64,000 bases of DNA, taken from Pomacea canaliculata (Eukaryota > Mollusca > Gastropoda > Architaenioglossa > Ampullariidae). Below, piece after piece: positions 11,801 to 24,500 of the stretch. The notes beneath the pieces are model-generated. The model ran no database searches. It was not told the DNA's origin and saw only the letters and a list, made by a program, of their open reading frames with translations. Position numbers and translations under genes: made by a program. Position 1 is the first letter of the stretch, and every line of letters starts with the position of its first letter. The stretch is taken from NCBI RefSeq assembly GCF_003073045.1, contig NC_037600.1, positions 14,527,188 through 14,591,187 on the forward strand, read 5' to 3'.

Positions 11801-14800
11801 CCTTGCCTGCTTGCATGGGATACGTTTTTTCAGCATGACCTGGGTGGTCTTAGGTCATACATTCATCACGCCACTTGGAGCTGCATGTAGGTACATTTGT
11901 GTTTTTTATTTAAAAATAGTTAGTACATTATATTAACAACATTTTATTTCTTCACGTTTTCTTTTATGGGAGTTTTCATCCTGTTACTTTTATTCATTAT
12001 CTTAAAAATAAGTCAAGTGAAAAACCATTTGAGAAATGCCATGACATAGGCAAGATTTACGTTCATTCATGATTGAGTTGCAGCCAAAGCACATTTCTGC
12101 ACCCACTTTTGGGTGCTGATGTTACAACAGATTTTTAAAAAGGCCCTTAACTGTAATCTTGAGCTATCTGATTGTCTTGAGAAAAGGAAAAGAAATTTGT
12201 TCCTGGCTCTATAGTATATACACTGGTCAGTAATTAATTCTTTTCCCAACTTAGAAAAGATTTTCCTTTTTAATCAGCAAGTATTGCCCATATGAGCTGC
12301 AGACTACTTTTTTCTTTTACAGCAAACTTCTATAGCTACTATATGGAAGTACAGGATCGGTGGAGTTTTCTTGCCATCTCTAATGCAGTGTTCTCTGTGG
12401 ATACTTTTTTTGTGCTAAGGTTTTTACATCTTTTTTTTATAGCAGATATCATATTATGTAGACAAATGATGCTAGTTGTAAAAGATTGAAAATGTATAAA
12501 ATTTAGTTCGTTTTCTTCATAATATGTTTTTTTTTATTTTTAAAGCATTATTTTATTTATCCTGACACATTTTAATGTTATCTTTAGTAATAGATTTTGT
12601 AATTAAATTTTTATCAAAGTCCTGATCAGGACTAATTGAATAAATGTAAGCTAAGCTGACATTTGAATTATTTATTGTCTGTTATTTTCAGTGGTCTTCT
12701 TGTCGCCTTCTTATCATTGAAAGAGATGAAGAGATGTGCTGGAAGATTAAACTGGGCCATTTTTTACTTACATCGCTTTTGGAGGTACTATTTATTAATA
12801 CTTTAAATCCAACCTTGACCTTGAATTCTGATCTCAAGGCATGTACGAATTTGAAATATTTTTTTAAAACATAACATGACATCCTAATTACAATGAAATC
12901 TTTACTTTAAAATTTTAAATTGAGGTCTTCTTGCTCCTGTGTTAAAGGATGTAGCTCTTTTCAACTGTGATTCAACTACCTAAATGACTGGATTTTGTCC
13001 CTTTTCACCTAGCTAAATGAGTGGATTTTGTCCCTTTTGGCTTAGTTTATCAAGCTTCTAACCACCACAATTTGCCCTCGATGGCGATGGTTCATTTTTA
13101 TCTGTGTGTATGTGTGCACCCTGGTTTTTCTTTCTTTTAATGATAGGCTCACACCACCTTACATGCTGATCCTCCTTCTGTATGTGTGTCTGGGACCATA
13201 CTGGGGAAGTGGCCCAATGTGGCCTGACAAGCAACCAGATCGAGACAACTGCAAGATGTCATGGTGGACCAACTTGCTGTACATCAACAATTTTGTAGAC
13301 CTGGATAACAGTGTAATTCTTTATCATTTTTGGGCAGCACAAGGAGGCTGTCATGTTTTGTTGTCAAGTGATGTCATCAAATCCATCCATTTCCCAGGTC
13401 CACGAAATTTTTAAACAGCAATGATTCAGAGCATCAGTATCTATATTTTAAGCCTAAACTGCCCATTTCACTTGCCTTTTCCTTTAACCTTTGATTCTTC
13501 ACTATATGCAACAGCTTTATGGACCTTGAGGATTATAATGATTTGGGCAACAGTTAGCAAAGGTGTGGAGGAAATAATCAATGTGATTGAAGAACTGTCA
13601 GCCTAATTAGTTTATCAATGTGTAAACATGTATCATTATGGAGATGAAAGGTCATTTCATTGTCAACTTTTGTCTTGTTTTCAGTGCATGGGCTTCACTT
13701 GGTACCTTGCTAATGACATGCAATTTTACATACTGAGCCCTCTCATTTTTGTTCCATTCTATTAGTAAGTTTTGTGAGTTTTAATTGTATAGTTCTTGAG
13801 CAAAGAAACAAAACATACTGAATGTTGTATGTGCATGAATTTGCATGGCAAGTTTATTTGAAAAAAATTATAGCTTTTATATAAGGACATGTATGAACAA
13901 GTATAAAGTCTCAAATGTTATTAAAAATAAGTGTGTGGTGTGTGTGTGCACATGAGAGTGTACCACATTTTCCTGTAACGTTCCTGAGCAGAAATATCTC
14001 CAAATTCCAACACCAAACTATTTTTATTGGTGTTTATTAATTTAATTTTTTCAGCTTATGAATCAAAACGTGACATTTTCAAAGCACAAACTAGACACTA
14101 CAGATTTAAGAAAATGGCGGAGCTTGAATTAAAAAAAAAAAATAGCATTAGTAGCCTGCCAATATTTATTTAACATTGCTCCTTAATAATGACAACAACA
14201 TCATTACCAGACTTCTGAATCTGGCTGTTCTTCTTGTGTACTGTTTCAGCTCGGTGAAATATGGTATGATCGCATATGGAATTTTTCTTACGGCAACAGT
14301 CGTCACCCCTGCCTGCCTTACTGTGGCAGACCATCTACCAGCCAGCTTGTTCACTGCTGGTACTCAGGGTGTAGTGTATGTGTCATACATATTATTAACC
14401 CCACCCACCATCCACCATCCACCTATTTCACTTTCGCCAAAAACTTAAGGGATGAAAGTTTTGTCTTAGTGTGATAAGAGGAACTTTGTGCAGCACTGAG
14501 TGGACTGTAAAGTTCTTTTCCAACTTGCTTATCTGATTAGAGATAATAAAAATACCTGTGTTTGTGGTGTTTCTCTGCATGCACATTTGTGCACATTGTA
14601 GTCAAAGCTTGAGTTGATGTATTTGTGCTTTATACAAAGTAAATGAGGTTGTACTCAGCAAACAATTTCAGAAGATATATATTTATTATTTTTGAAACAT
14701 TTTTCAGGGAGAAATACCAGCATGAGCTGTACATCAAACCATACACTCGCATGGGTCCATATATAGTTGGCATGGTAACAGGATACCTCTTGTACCACTA

Positions 14801-17800
14801 TAATTGCAGAATCCAAATTAATAAGGTATTTTAATTTTTATTCAACATTATATGTATTAGTATGTTAATTTAGTTGGTAATGATTGATTTTTGACAAGCA
14901 TGTTTCTTGGGAATTGTTTGGTATGAAGTATTATGCAGCATTCACACGGCATGCATTATATGTCTATAATGAAACGTTGATTTTCTTTAGTTGTACAGCA
15001 ACAGTTTTTCAGTATTTATCTCCATCTGAGGTTATATATGGGAAATATTTATGGCATTGGTACACATTGGTAATGTACTCACCATGAAGACTTAAAACAG
15101 TTCATTACTGAAGACTGAAATGGGTTGAGATCTTGCCAAAAAACCCTGAGGAATTTATATGCATCTGCTATCTGCTTATTGTGCTACCCACAGTATTGTC
15201 TTCAAGTGTTCTGATTTTTCTCCCACATACCGAAACTTGTCTTAGCATCTAACCTATCTGCTGTCCTTGGTGCAAAATGGTAACCAGCCAAGAGCAGTTT
15301 CATTTACAAGATAGTGCTAAATATTTGCATCACATCATTGTCTGGTACATATCTCTTGTCTTTAGCATAAAAATATTGAGATTTATATAATTCTGAGATT
15401 GATATGCATTGGGAATAAAGTACCTTGATTGCATTTATTGACTGGGAAAGTGGATAGCCTAGTGGTTAGAGTGCTGGTATCTGAACTGAGAGTGCACTGG
15501 TTCGATACCCATGTAGCGCAGTTCACTTTGCCCCAGTCGACCCAGCTGGTGGCAATAGGTACCTGACTCCAAGAGGGTTTGGGAAAGTAAGGCTGCGAGA
15601 AAAGGAGATGGACACCACCATCACATAAAGCTGGTCCCCAAGAAAAGTAGTCTCCTCCCTAGCGACCTGAGAAAGATCACAGGGACCTTTGCCTTTTTCA
15701 CATTGATTGACGTTCTTGATTGTTTGTAATCTATGGCGTCATGATTAGAGCTAACATTTCAGTAAGTATATGGTCTGCAATCAGAAATTCAGTTACAATT
15801 AGAACAAGTTAACAGGCAGTGGTAATATGTATTAAGCTGTGTCAACCATAGAGTGCCTGAAATTAGTAATAGCTAGGTTTAAAGATAGATAAAATATTAA
15901 ATAGTGGAAGCCATGTTTATGTCATTACACTCATTATTTACTGTTGTGCAGATTCTGAATCTGTTTGGGTGGATAGTTGCAACTGCTGTGGGTTTGGCCG
16001 TGGTGTATGGACTTTATGATGACTTTGAAGGTCATATTTGAGCGTGTCATTGTCTGCTTTGTACAATGCTCTCAGCCGCACAGCCTGGGGAGCCTGTGTA
16101 GCATGGGTCATTTTTTCCTGTGTTACTGGCAATGGAGGTAAGCAGAAGCATTTTTTTCATGTCTCAGTCACCTCCATTTTTTTTTTTTTAACTCCAAAAC
16201 CAACTCTTCTATATATAAAGACTTACTGGCATGGCAATCAGCTATGACATCTCACCAAATATCACTGATGCGGTCAGAATTAAAATTTGATACCCCAGGT
16301 TCAATTAAAAAAAAAATACAGGAAAACTGATTATTTGAAAAGTTGCAAAATAATAACTATAAAATTTATGCTTTTTTATACCCGCTGTATCTTGATAATT
16401 GGCTTTTATCCCCTGACTCAGAAGTAAATTCTCCCAGTGTGGGACTTGACCATGCAAACTAGGACATCTTTTGTATGATGCTTAAGAGAATATGTGCATA
16501 ATTTAAATAATTGAATAGTAGGGGTGGGTGGAAACATCCTCTTAGTGTTCATTGTCGTGTAGTTCTGCATTCTGCCTTTGATTTGTGCAGGATTTGTGAA
16601 CACTATTTTGTCATGGAAAGCACTAGTGCCCCTAAGTCGTCTGACTTACTGTGTCTACTTGGTACACATCATAATAATGGAAGCATACTTCTACAGCAGA
16701 GACACCCCATTCTATGTCTCAGATGAGAATGTGGTGAGTAATATCACTCTAAGCTAAATCATGAGTTTTTATTTCTAATGGACTCTGGTGTCAGATTGTA
16801 TGATTCCTTATCGTGAGATACCGTTTTAATTTTTACCTATGCTTTGTAGTTCATGAGTTCTAGCTGTAACTAAACACATTTTCTTCCATTTTTCTAAGTG
16901 TTTCTTCATACATTTCTTTTAAATCAAAACATTTTGGTTAATGGAGGACTACATATACAATCATAGTCCCATAAGATTATAACGGTAAAAATCCTGTCGT
17001 TGGTAACATTCTTGTCATTACATCATTGTTCAAGGTATCACTCATGTGTTTGGCGGTGATGGTGGTATAGACATAACCTACTGTGCTGCAGGTCTTATAA
17101 AAGAATACACAATATCTCACATTATCATAAATGACAGGTAAAAGATGAAGTCACCTAGCAGTGTATTTTTCAGAACATATCGCCATCATTAAATGTCCTT
17201 GCTTATAACCCTAAAATCATAATTACGGATCGAAACATGAAAACTTAATCAACCCAATAAGCACTTTTTAGAAAACATGGAACAGAGGGATGCCTTACCC
17301 AGCAGAGCGTGACACAACGGAAGGGGTCTCACAAACATATTAATGGTCTACTTTCTCACAGAATACCAACAGTGATCCTTCGAAATCCCTTCATCACTTT
17401 CACCAATATTTGCCATGCCCCAGGGTGCTCTGGTGATGCAACAGTGTCCTGGGTTCAGCTCTCATCTTGGGAAAGCTGTTCTTTCTCTGCATGTGGCATC
17501 TGTTTACAGGGCTGGCTGCTTTGCTATGATATAGCCATGGTTGCTGGTTCTGTGTAAAACACCTATCCCACCCACCATGCCTCCATCCCATAATAGTAAC
17601 TTTCTAGCAACTCTTAGCAGCCCTGAATAAGTAGGAAAGGGGTGTACAGGTGCTCATCCATGAGCATCTGTAAGGCAGCCTGACAGGGAGCTCATTTCAT
17701 AGAAATGATTTTGGGCTTGGCATTAGGATAATTCATTTTGTCACTGCTGCTGCTTAGTTGGCTGCTTGTTTGTTTTCTGTCAACAGTGGTGGTGATAGTA

Positions 17801-17965
17801 ATATATATTGATAGTTGCTGCTGGTTGCTTGTGTTGCAGGTGATAGCCTTCCTTGGCCTTCTTTTATTCTCCTTCATGGTTGCTGCAGTTATTTCCATTG
17901 CATTCGAGGCGCCCATGATGGCATTGGAGAAGGTGCTTCTGAAAACTCTGAAGAGGAGAGAATGA
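8818..17965 (+). CDS. nrf-6-like: nrf-6-like multipass membrane acyltransferase (16 exons, two apparent single-base frame breaks)
   Basis: Exons: 8818-9177, 9509-9672, 10086-10170, 10641-10728, 11108-11298, 11366-11586, 11733-11886, 12323-12419, 12692-12784, 13147-13312, 13685-13764, 14250-14375, 14708-14825, 15952-16137, 16591-16733, 17840-17965. Phases agree throughout and give about 799 residues. The order is: hydrophobic signal peptide (VVILLTALLC), an NRF domain with Cys motifs (GLCVPNSCSSED, ATCQKPSKPLD), a first membrane helix (VFAALMVIGTLI), FSVYTNGSKLLST, then an acyltransferase-3 domain with GIRFFSMTWVVLGHTF (its His is the likely catalytic one), LNWAIFYLHRFWRLTP, LGPYWGSGPMWP, LSRTAWGACVAWVIF and LSRLTYCVYLVH. 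The C. elegans relatives act in lipid or yolk uptake and drug sensitivity; the substrate here is unknown. The frame changes once within about 9002-9045, and once at 16036-16044, where the expected frame meets TGA at 16039-16041. Each fits one missing base. Exon 6 is the least certain: it implies a 67-bp intron. Confidence 0.9.
12975..13043 (+). repeat. Short tandem duplication in an nrf-6-like intron
   Basis: Two adjacent units of about 35 bp share taaatgactggattttgtccc and taaatgagtggattttgtccc (one difference). They lie in the intron before the exon at 13147. Confidence 0.7.
15445..15700 (+). repeat. tRNA-derived SINE, family B, full-looking copy in an intron
   Basis: Box A-like tagcctagtggttagagtgc (15455-15474) and box B-like ggttcgatacc (15499-15509) are correctly spaced for a tRNA-type RNA polymerase III promoter. 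A non-tRNA body of about 180 bp follows (cccagtcgacccagctgg onward). A truncated second copy lies at about 39835-40039. A functional tRNA is unlikely because the body continues and no cloverleaf closes. Confidence 0.75.
16915..17208 (+). mobile_element. Tigger/MER2-like non-autonomous DNA transposon relic (Tc1/mariner, pogo-Tigger type)
   Basis: The left end (attttggttaatggaggact, then agtcccataagattataacgg), an internal stretch around 17041-17110 (acctactgtgctgcaggtc, then ttataaaag) and the right end (cagaacatatcgccatcatt) match, in order and from memory, the ends and interior of mammalian Tigger/MER2 elements. Most mismatches are C-to-T or G-to-A changes of the kind expected from CpG decay. 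The element is about 295 bp, has inverted-repeat-like termini, has no open frame, and lies in the last intron of the nrf-6-like gene. Family assignment rests on remembered consensus and needs a search. Confidence 0.65.
17412..17580 (+). repeat. tRNA-derived SINE, family A, copy 2
   Basis: Sequence gctgttctttctctgcatg, then tggcatctgtttacagggct, then tagccatggttgctggttct is shared with the minus-strand copies at about 45335-45545 and 58505-58737. The segment gggttcagctctcatc near 17451-17466 is box-B-like. It sits in the last intron of the nrf-6-like gene. Confidence 0.75.
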
Positions 17966-18862
17966 ACTTTGCTATTTCTACACTCTATTTTTTTTTTTTT
18001 GCCACTGATTTGATGCAACACTGACTCGGGCATAGGAAAGGGTAAGGAAGACGATCTGAATATCTCAAGTGAGCTGTGACTGTATTAAAAATTTTTATGT
18101 GTCAAGATTAAGGATAGATCATTTTTAAATGCAGACAAAACTGTTTAAAACTAACAAAGACTTTTTGATTGGTATGTATGAATCACACGATTTCAACTTG
18201 TTCATTGGTCGTCAGTACACTGTCCAGTGCTTATAGTGTGTGTGTGTGTGTGCACACATGCACATATTTATGCATAAAGTTGTTTTCTTGCTCTTGTTGC
18301 ATTTATTCAACAGAATTAAATAGAATTTAAGTCTGTACTCATTAATTTTTTTGTGCAAATACAGTCATAATTACAAATATTCTGTACAGTTGAAAATAAT
18401 AAGTTGGAATGCTTGTGGAGACATTAGATTCAGATTGAATTAACATGTAACTTTCTTGCATAACCTTATAAAATGCTTTCACATAAAGTTGATAGTTGTA
18501 ATTATTTTACAGCTGATATAGTTTTGTACATGATGTTTAACAGATTTGTGATATCTTTTCAGAGCTCAAAGTGTTGTTTACCTATTTAGTAGCTGAGTTT
18601 CCTTAGGATTTTTGGTGGAAATCTTTTACTAGGATATTCTATTTGACACTATATCATCCTAATTTGAAACACAATCTCTAAATGACATTAGATGAATCTC
18701 AATTGTATGTGCCATCTTTATTAAAGAAAAATATTTACACCTTTTGAATGTCACAGTTTATATTTTCCAGTGTTGTATTGCATAACACATGTAGCATTAA
18801 GGTTCTTTTAGATATACATGTATTTGTAATTTTATGACATCACAGTGAGCTCACCCTCACTG

Positions 18863-18868
18863 AATAAA
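18863..18868 (+). terminator. Polyadenylation signal of the nrf-6-like gene
   Basis: AATAAA lies about 900 bp after the stop codon at 17963-17965. The intervening sequence is AT-rich and behaves like a 3'UTR. A TG run at about 18237-18252 lies within it. Confidence 0.6.
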
Positions 18869-18889
18869 GACGTTTTTAAGGAACCCGTT

Positions 18890-20340
18890 GTTTTTATTTG
18901 GTGTTGCCAATTTTGCAGTCATTTGACTAGGGGCAGAAGATGCCAGTTTGTGCAGCTTCTTGTCTTCTCTTATAACAGATTGCTGTCAGCATGCCATTAG
19001 TTACAAGTTTTCATTACAATAAACCAAAAGATGAAATATAAAAAATACATATAAATTAAAAACCAAATGCTAAATGAAGCAGAACGTAAAAATCAGACCA
19101 TACAAAGGGTGTGACTTTAATCAGGTCTGTGTCAAGTACAGTATTGTGCCAGGGTGTAAATAAAATGCTAGCTTAAGCCAGAGACTTGAAGAAATGTAAG
19201 ACTGACAAATTATCAGTATAACATGAAATGTATAACAGTGTCCATAGCCTGCATGCAGAGAGACGGAAAAATATCAAAAACTCACACTAGGCGAATTGAT
19301 ATTTCCTTGGTTGCAATATTGGCCGAAGATTGAAAGTGAAAAGTGGTCCAGTGCTGGCCCTAGATTAGTGTATCAAAAACTCATGCTTGGTGACTACACA
19401 ACAAATTTTGTTTACCTATTGATAATGGAATGAACGAGTACATAATGGCGTGTACTTAGCAAATTTACTGTGTAAAATATTTGATATCAAGCTGTTTGAA
19501 TTCGCTCACAATAAAACTTGAAAACCAGCCTTTCCTTTGAAGGCAGCCGCCCCTGATACTCTTTAACGACTCTATGCCAGCCGTGTTATTTGTTATCTTT
19601 GTACTTATATATAGTGTTAAAATACTACGGGCAGCCTATTTCTAATGGTGTTGTACTTGATAAATTACATTTCAGTCAAATTAACCTAGGATGAATTTAA
19701 AAAATGAAAACAAGTACATTTCACATTTTGGCAGACGATCGACTGGTTCAAAGAAGTCCGTAGGTCGCTCGATTGTCTTACATGTACAGTCGTAATTACT
19801 TGAGATGCCAGGCAGTAACTGCGCGAATACAGAGTGCCCTGCGTGCAGAGATCTATCTTTAATTTTGGAAATCCTGGCGACTCTGCATGTCACATAACTA
19901 ACGCTGAAAGCAAGGAAGCTCATTACTTCCACTTACCATAATGGGCATCCAGCTATAAACAGATCATTTTAATTGTTTCACTTTTTTTTTTTTTTTGTAT
20001 TTCAAATAAATCTGCGCAATATCTCACATTATCTTAAATGACAGGGTACAGCCCCAAAATAAATAAGTTAGCCTAACGATGGCTGAATACACACTATACG
20101 ATGTAGGGTTTCCTTTTCAATAACTCTTCCAGAGTTTATCTTGATTTCGAAGCAGACGAAAATCCCGACATCATGGGTTACTCATTTTTTGAAACAGGTA
20201 ACATGCATTGAGATGACTTCAGGCATCCTAGATTTGTTTCCTCATCCTAGCTCCCGATATGTCAATAACAATTTCTGAAGCAAACAATTTGGAAAACACT
20301 TTTAAATTTCGTTAAGATGATGACAAAATGTACATAAAAA
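18890..20340. other. Intergenic stretch between the nrf-6-like gene and the coiled-coil gene
   Basis: No gene seen. It contains a T-run near 19983-19996 and a second Tigger-like fragment at about 20010-20117. The minus-strand open frame at 19681-19932 has no recognised feature. Confidence 0.5.
20010..20117 (+). mobile_element. Second Tigger-like fragment
   Basis: The string aatatctcacattatc, followed by (t/a)taaatgacagg, recurs from the relic at 17110-17138 with about 25 of 27 positions identical. Downstream, gttagcctaacgatggc and cacactatacgatgta resemble other parts of the remembered Tigger/MER2 interior. Only part of the element is present, in the same orientation as the first. Confidence 0.45.
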
Positions 20341-20389
20341 TAGAAAGGAAGACGCCCTACTAGCCAAGGGAGGTCACTCTAACTACAAC

Positions 20390-20470
20390 GTAGGCCTCGT
20401 TTTCGGACAGCCGAGACGTTTACTTCCTGTTTTAGTACGTCGTTGTGTTACAACGCAAGGTGTTGGGGAT
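20390..20470 (+). promoter_or_regulatory. Possible promoter of the coiled-coil gene
   Basis: Locally CpG-richer sequence with an ETS-like acttcctg at about 20431-20438 and several CG dinucleotides (agccgagacg, tacgtcgttg), about 0.8 kb upstream of the ATG at 21234. No TATA box is evident. Confidence 0.25.
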
Positions 20471-21233
20471 TTCGTACATGAAATTTTGCATTTCTCGGTT
20501 GGTTCAGCACTGTCGTGACATAAAATAAATCTCACGATTCAATGTTTACTAGTAACTATTTTTTTCAAAACACTGGATTTCATTGTTTCTGTTTAAACCC
20601 GTGTTGACCCCTTCTGACCCCTGTCAATGTGAAAATTGCACCACAGCTACAAAGTGCCAGACACAGCCGACGTTTGCTATGACTACGCATCAAACAGTTT
20701 CATCAAGTTCGTGTGAAAAATCATCGTTGAATTTTGAAACCTCAAGGTTCCGCTTGCAAGAGATGAACCTTATTTTGAGTCGAAATCAGATTGTTTTTGT
20801 CAACATCGAATTCACTTCGTTAGTTGGTGTATGAACTTGAAAGCATTCGACATAGAGTCGTTGAAGAAGTCGGCGTTTACTGGCGTAAACGAAGGAAACG
20901 CAGGTCAAAAAGCACTACATTCTAAAGTGGTTTATAATTTCACGGATTGCAGACTGGATAAAAAAGGATTTCATCGGAAAAGGGTACATCGGACCAAAAA
21001 AAATATTCTGTGGTTTGGTGCGAAATACGTGCTTTTGGGATGGTGTCTAGAAACCATTTTCACATTTGAGTTGTGGTGTATAAACGCTTAATATTATACA
21101 TTTGACACTATATCACCGTAATACGTTCGTACTCTATAAGAGAGTATATGGTGAAAGGTGGTACAGGGATATTGCATTTAAAATAACACAGCCTTGCTAA
21201 TCAGTCCTGAGTACAATACTGTTTTAAGATTGT

Positions 21234-21530
21234 ATGATGGCAACAGTGCCAGTGGATGCCACTCATCTGGATGAAAAAATGAGTGAAGCCAGGACAAAAT
21301 TTGAAAAAGCCTGTCAACAGATTGTGCTACTTGATCAGAAAATCAGGGACTTAGAAGTTCGTTACAAACGTGCTGTAAAGAATAAGAAAAATTCCTTTCG
21401 CTATAATCTGCGGCTGCGGCTATCAGTTGTGACAGGTGTTAAGATGATGTATCATCACTACGCAAGCACCAAGGCAGAAGAACTGACAAGGCTTCGAAGG
21501 CAGCAAGTTGAAGAAACCCAAGAAAGATGA
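21234..21530 (+). CDS. Small coiled-coil protein, family not recognised
   Basis: The frame encodes 98 residues. It has heptad-like helical character and is charged (ARTKFEKACQQIVLLDQKI), followed by a basic stretch (RYKRAVKNKKNSFRYNLRLR) and a second helix (KMMYHHYASTKAEELTRLR); it ends ETQER. There is no signal peptide or membrane segment. The codon pattern and conserved-looking tyrosine/arginine core make chance unlikely. An acceptor-like gttttaag ends at 21228, and the frame stays open back to it, so an upstream coding exon is possible: the open frame ending at 20826 (donor GTGTAT) would join in phase, adding a Ser-rich N-terminus. I cannot tell whether that exon is real. The second Met (21237) has a better start context than the first. 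Confidence 0.65.
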   Translation: MMATVPVDATHLDEKMSEARTKFEKACQQIVLLDQKIRDLEVRYKRAVKNKKNSFRYNLRLRLSVVTGVKMMYHHYASTKAEELTRLRRQQVEETQER

Positions 21531-24500
21531 TATTAAAAGGTATGTTGTAATGAGCAGTTTGATCTGCAAGATGTACCTTATGTTTCTTAAATTATAAGAT
21601 TTTAAGTAATGTTATTAAACAATGACACCAGTTACTGGAAATATGATTCTCTAGGATATGAAGTGTTCTAAACACTTTGACAAGTGTTAAAATTGTTTCA
21701 GATATGTGTCAAGTGTTACTTAAATGCTAAGAATAGTTGATGATAATGATGGTGTTAACATTAGCTTACTAGCAATGCTGACCTAGCATCTTTGGCATAT
21801 GTTTCAGGACAAGCAGATTGAAGCAGTTACTAGTATCAGTATAATATCTTTATTAGAATAAAAGCTCTTGGGACTTTATACACACATAAACACACCTGGG
21901 TTTTTTTAACACTTTGTGGGCTAATAATAATGTGTTATGATGCATGTTAACAGTGTCCATGTAATTAATCTTTTATATGTTATAAAAGTTCTTGTCAAAA
22001 CATTAAGAAGTATGGAGGGGTGGAGCATAGATGTGCAACTGTGTGGAAGAAAGAGATTGACAGAGAGAGAGAGAAAGAGAGGGAAAAGAAACAAAATTAT
22101 ATGTTTTGATTTATAGACAAGTGAATGCATATTTAATTACAACCCCTTAAGTTTTTCATGTGTTATTTTTTATCTTCAAATCTTTAAAGCAAAGGTTGGA
22201 TAGGGCTGGAAAAAGCTTCTCTTTTTATAGGATCTGATTCTGAAGGGCAGTGTGCAGTCTGGATTTTAAATTGAAATTCATTTATTAAGTTCATTCTTTC
22301 TTTCGTCCCCTTGACTAATATCTGTCATTGAGGGAGGTGGGGGGAAAACACCTGGATAGATACAGCAGCTGACAAGTACAGTCTCTCAAGCCTGCTTTTC
22401 AATTGAAGAGGAAGGTGGGTGCCACCCGGTATGTAAGTCCAGAGACTGGTGTAAAGTCCATCTGCTTGAAGCTGGGTAACTGTTAGCAGAAACTTTTCCA
22501 GCATACCAGTTATGGAAGAAAAAAATAAAGAAGTGTTCAAAAAGATTACATTTGGTTTACTTTCACTTTAGTAACAATAAAAAGAGGATTTCAGCAGTCT
22601 CTGCAAAAGATGTCATCTTCCATTTAAGAAGGAAAAAAGAATTTTGTGCTTGTATTTTGTTTTAAATTTTCATTTGACTTTATGCTTTTCAGCAGTAACA
22701 ACTAATAATTGTCTATCGAAACGTGTTCATTGGTGTCTAGAAATATTTGCCCAAGTGTTTTTTATGCATGTTTATTTTTGCACTAATGATTATTAATTGT
22801 TAAATTTAAAACATGCACATTATAAACCTTATTTTGAGATTAATGTGTAGTTTATTTTTATTACTCTTTACTGTATCAGTTAATTTAAAATTATACATAT
22901 TGTTGATTAATTTATTTTTCTAAAATTGTATACACCTTATATAAGAAAACTGCATGTTTCCATTACTCTCTGCTTCATATGTATTTCTTTCATATGTATT
23001 ATTTGTTGTAAATAATGTAATGAAGCACATGCCAACACAAATAATTAAAACGACATGAAACATGTTAAACACATTTTTTTAAAGTTCTACTCAATGACAC
23101 GGTACCTTAGTGTATTTCTATATTTGTCAAATTCTTAATAAGGTTAGAGAGAGGGGAATCTGTAAATATAAAATGCTAGTAAAACTCAAATTTTGAATAT
23201 TTTCCAGGTTTTATTTGTAGCCATGTATTTCAACCCTACCCCCACGTTTCCACCATTTTAAAATGCATGAGGTAAAGTGGTTGCAGCTTACTTAAAAAGA
23301 AATAGATCTAATTTGTGCTTTTTTTTAAGACTCAGAATCCTTTGTCAGTAAATACTTTTGCGTGATGCTTACTAAATATTTATTGCTTTTATTTGTAAGG
23401 CATAAAAAAGCATTCTGTAGTATAACGGATAGAGATTTTTATGCAAGTATTGTGCAATTATTTAATTGGTCAGTTACAGGATGGCCTCACTGCATATTTC
23501 CTAGTAGCATGCACCATTCGTATTGACAGTAAAATCTGTCTAAGAAGTAGTTGCTATTTGTGTTGTAGTTTATTATATTCTATTTGGTTAATTTTGTGTG
23601 GCATTATCAACAAGTTAAATCTTGTCAGTACATTTTGATATTTTGAAACTGCATGGAAGCGTACAATTTATTTAAACTTCATTTTGATATGCAAAGGGTC
23701 TGCATGAGTGACAGTCTGGGAAGAAGTTTGTGTGTGTTGAGATGCATTTGATGCGTTCTCACAGAATGAGATAGTATTGTGAAGTATCATGAAGATGTGA
23801 TAGAATTGACAGTTGTTAATATGTTATCAAAGATGTCGAAAAATAAAACTATGATGAAGACAGTGCTATGATAAAAGGTAGGCATTTGCTGAAATTTGTT
23901 TTTTCTCTTAAGTCATTAATCTTTATTTTCATGACATTGGAGCATGTGGAGTAATTATTGCAATTTCAGTGAGTTGGCTGGGGTTTTACAGTAATTTGTG
24001 CTGTCTTTCTATACATAAAGATCTCTATAAATTTTAGAGGGTGAACTGTTCCAGGTTGGATGCATGGGATATCAGCTCCTGTATCCCTGCACAGTTCTGT
24101 GGGATAAACCCCTTAGTTATGTTTAACAAGACTTATGTGATGTTACTATTTCCATGTTCAAATCATGTTAGTTATTGTTAGATTTGTGTCAGGAAAGCAA
24201 AATATAACTCAATCAGATGAAATGCTGTTTCTTGAACAGATTTCACATCACAGTCTTTTTCTTGAAGGGACAGAGAGGCAGTATGTATCGGCTTTCTTTT
24301 GGTGCTACATGTGTATATTTCTTGTCAATAAGTTTGATGGCATTTCCACTTTAAGTTATCTTAGAAATGTTCCAAGCATCATGGCAGTAATAACAAGATG
24401 AGCATGTTTCCCCTGTACTTTATCCAAGATCATCTTCCTTTTGCAAAATATGTAATTGTTTTAGCATCACCTTTTATTAGTGGTTGGTAAAGATTTTTTA

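Noticed and set aside
15445-15520. Apparent tRNA gene
   Set aside because: The A and B boxes are good, but the sequence continues into a shared body with a second dispersed copy, and no complete cloverleaf is evident. It is a SINE.
16915-17208. Vertebrate contamination as the source of the Tigger-like sequence
   Set aside because: The element is diverged, sits inside an intron bounded by exons of the same gene, and a related fragment occurs 3 kb away, so a joined contaminant is unlikely.
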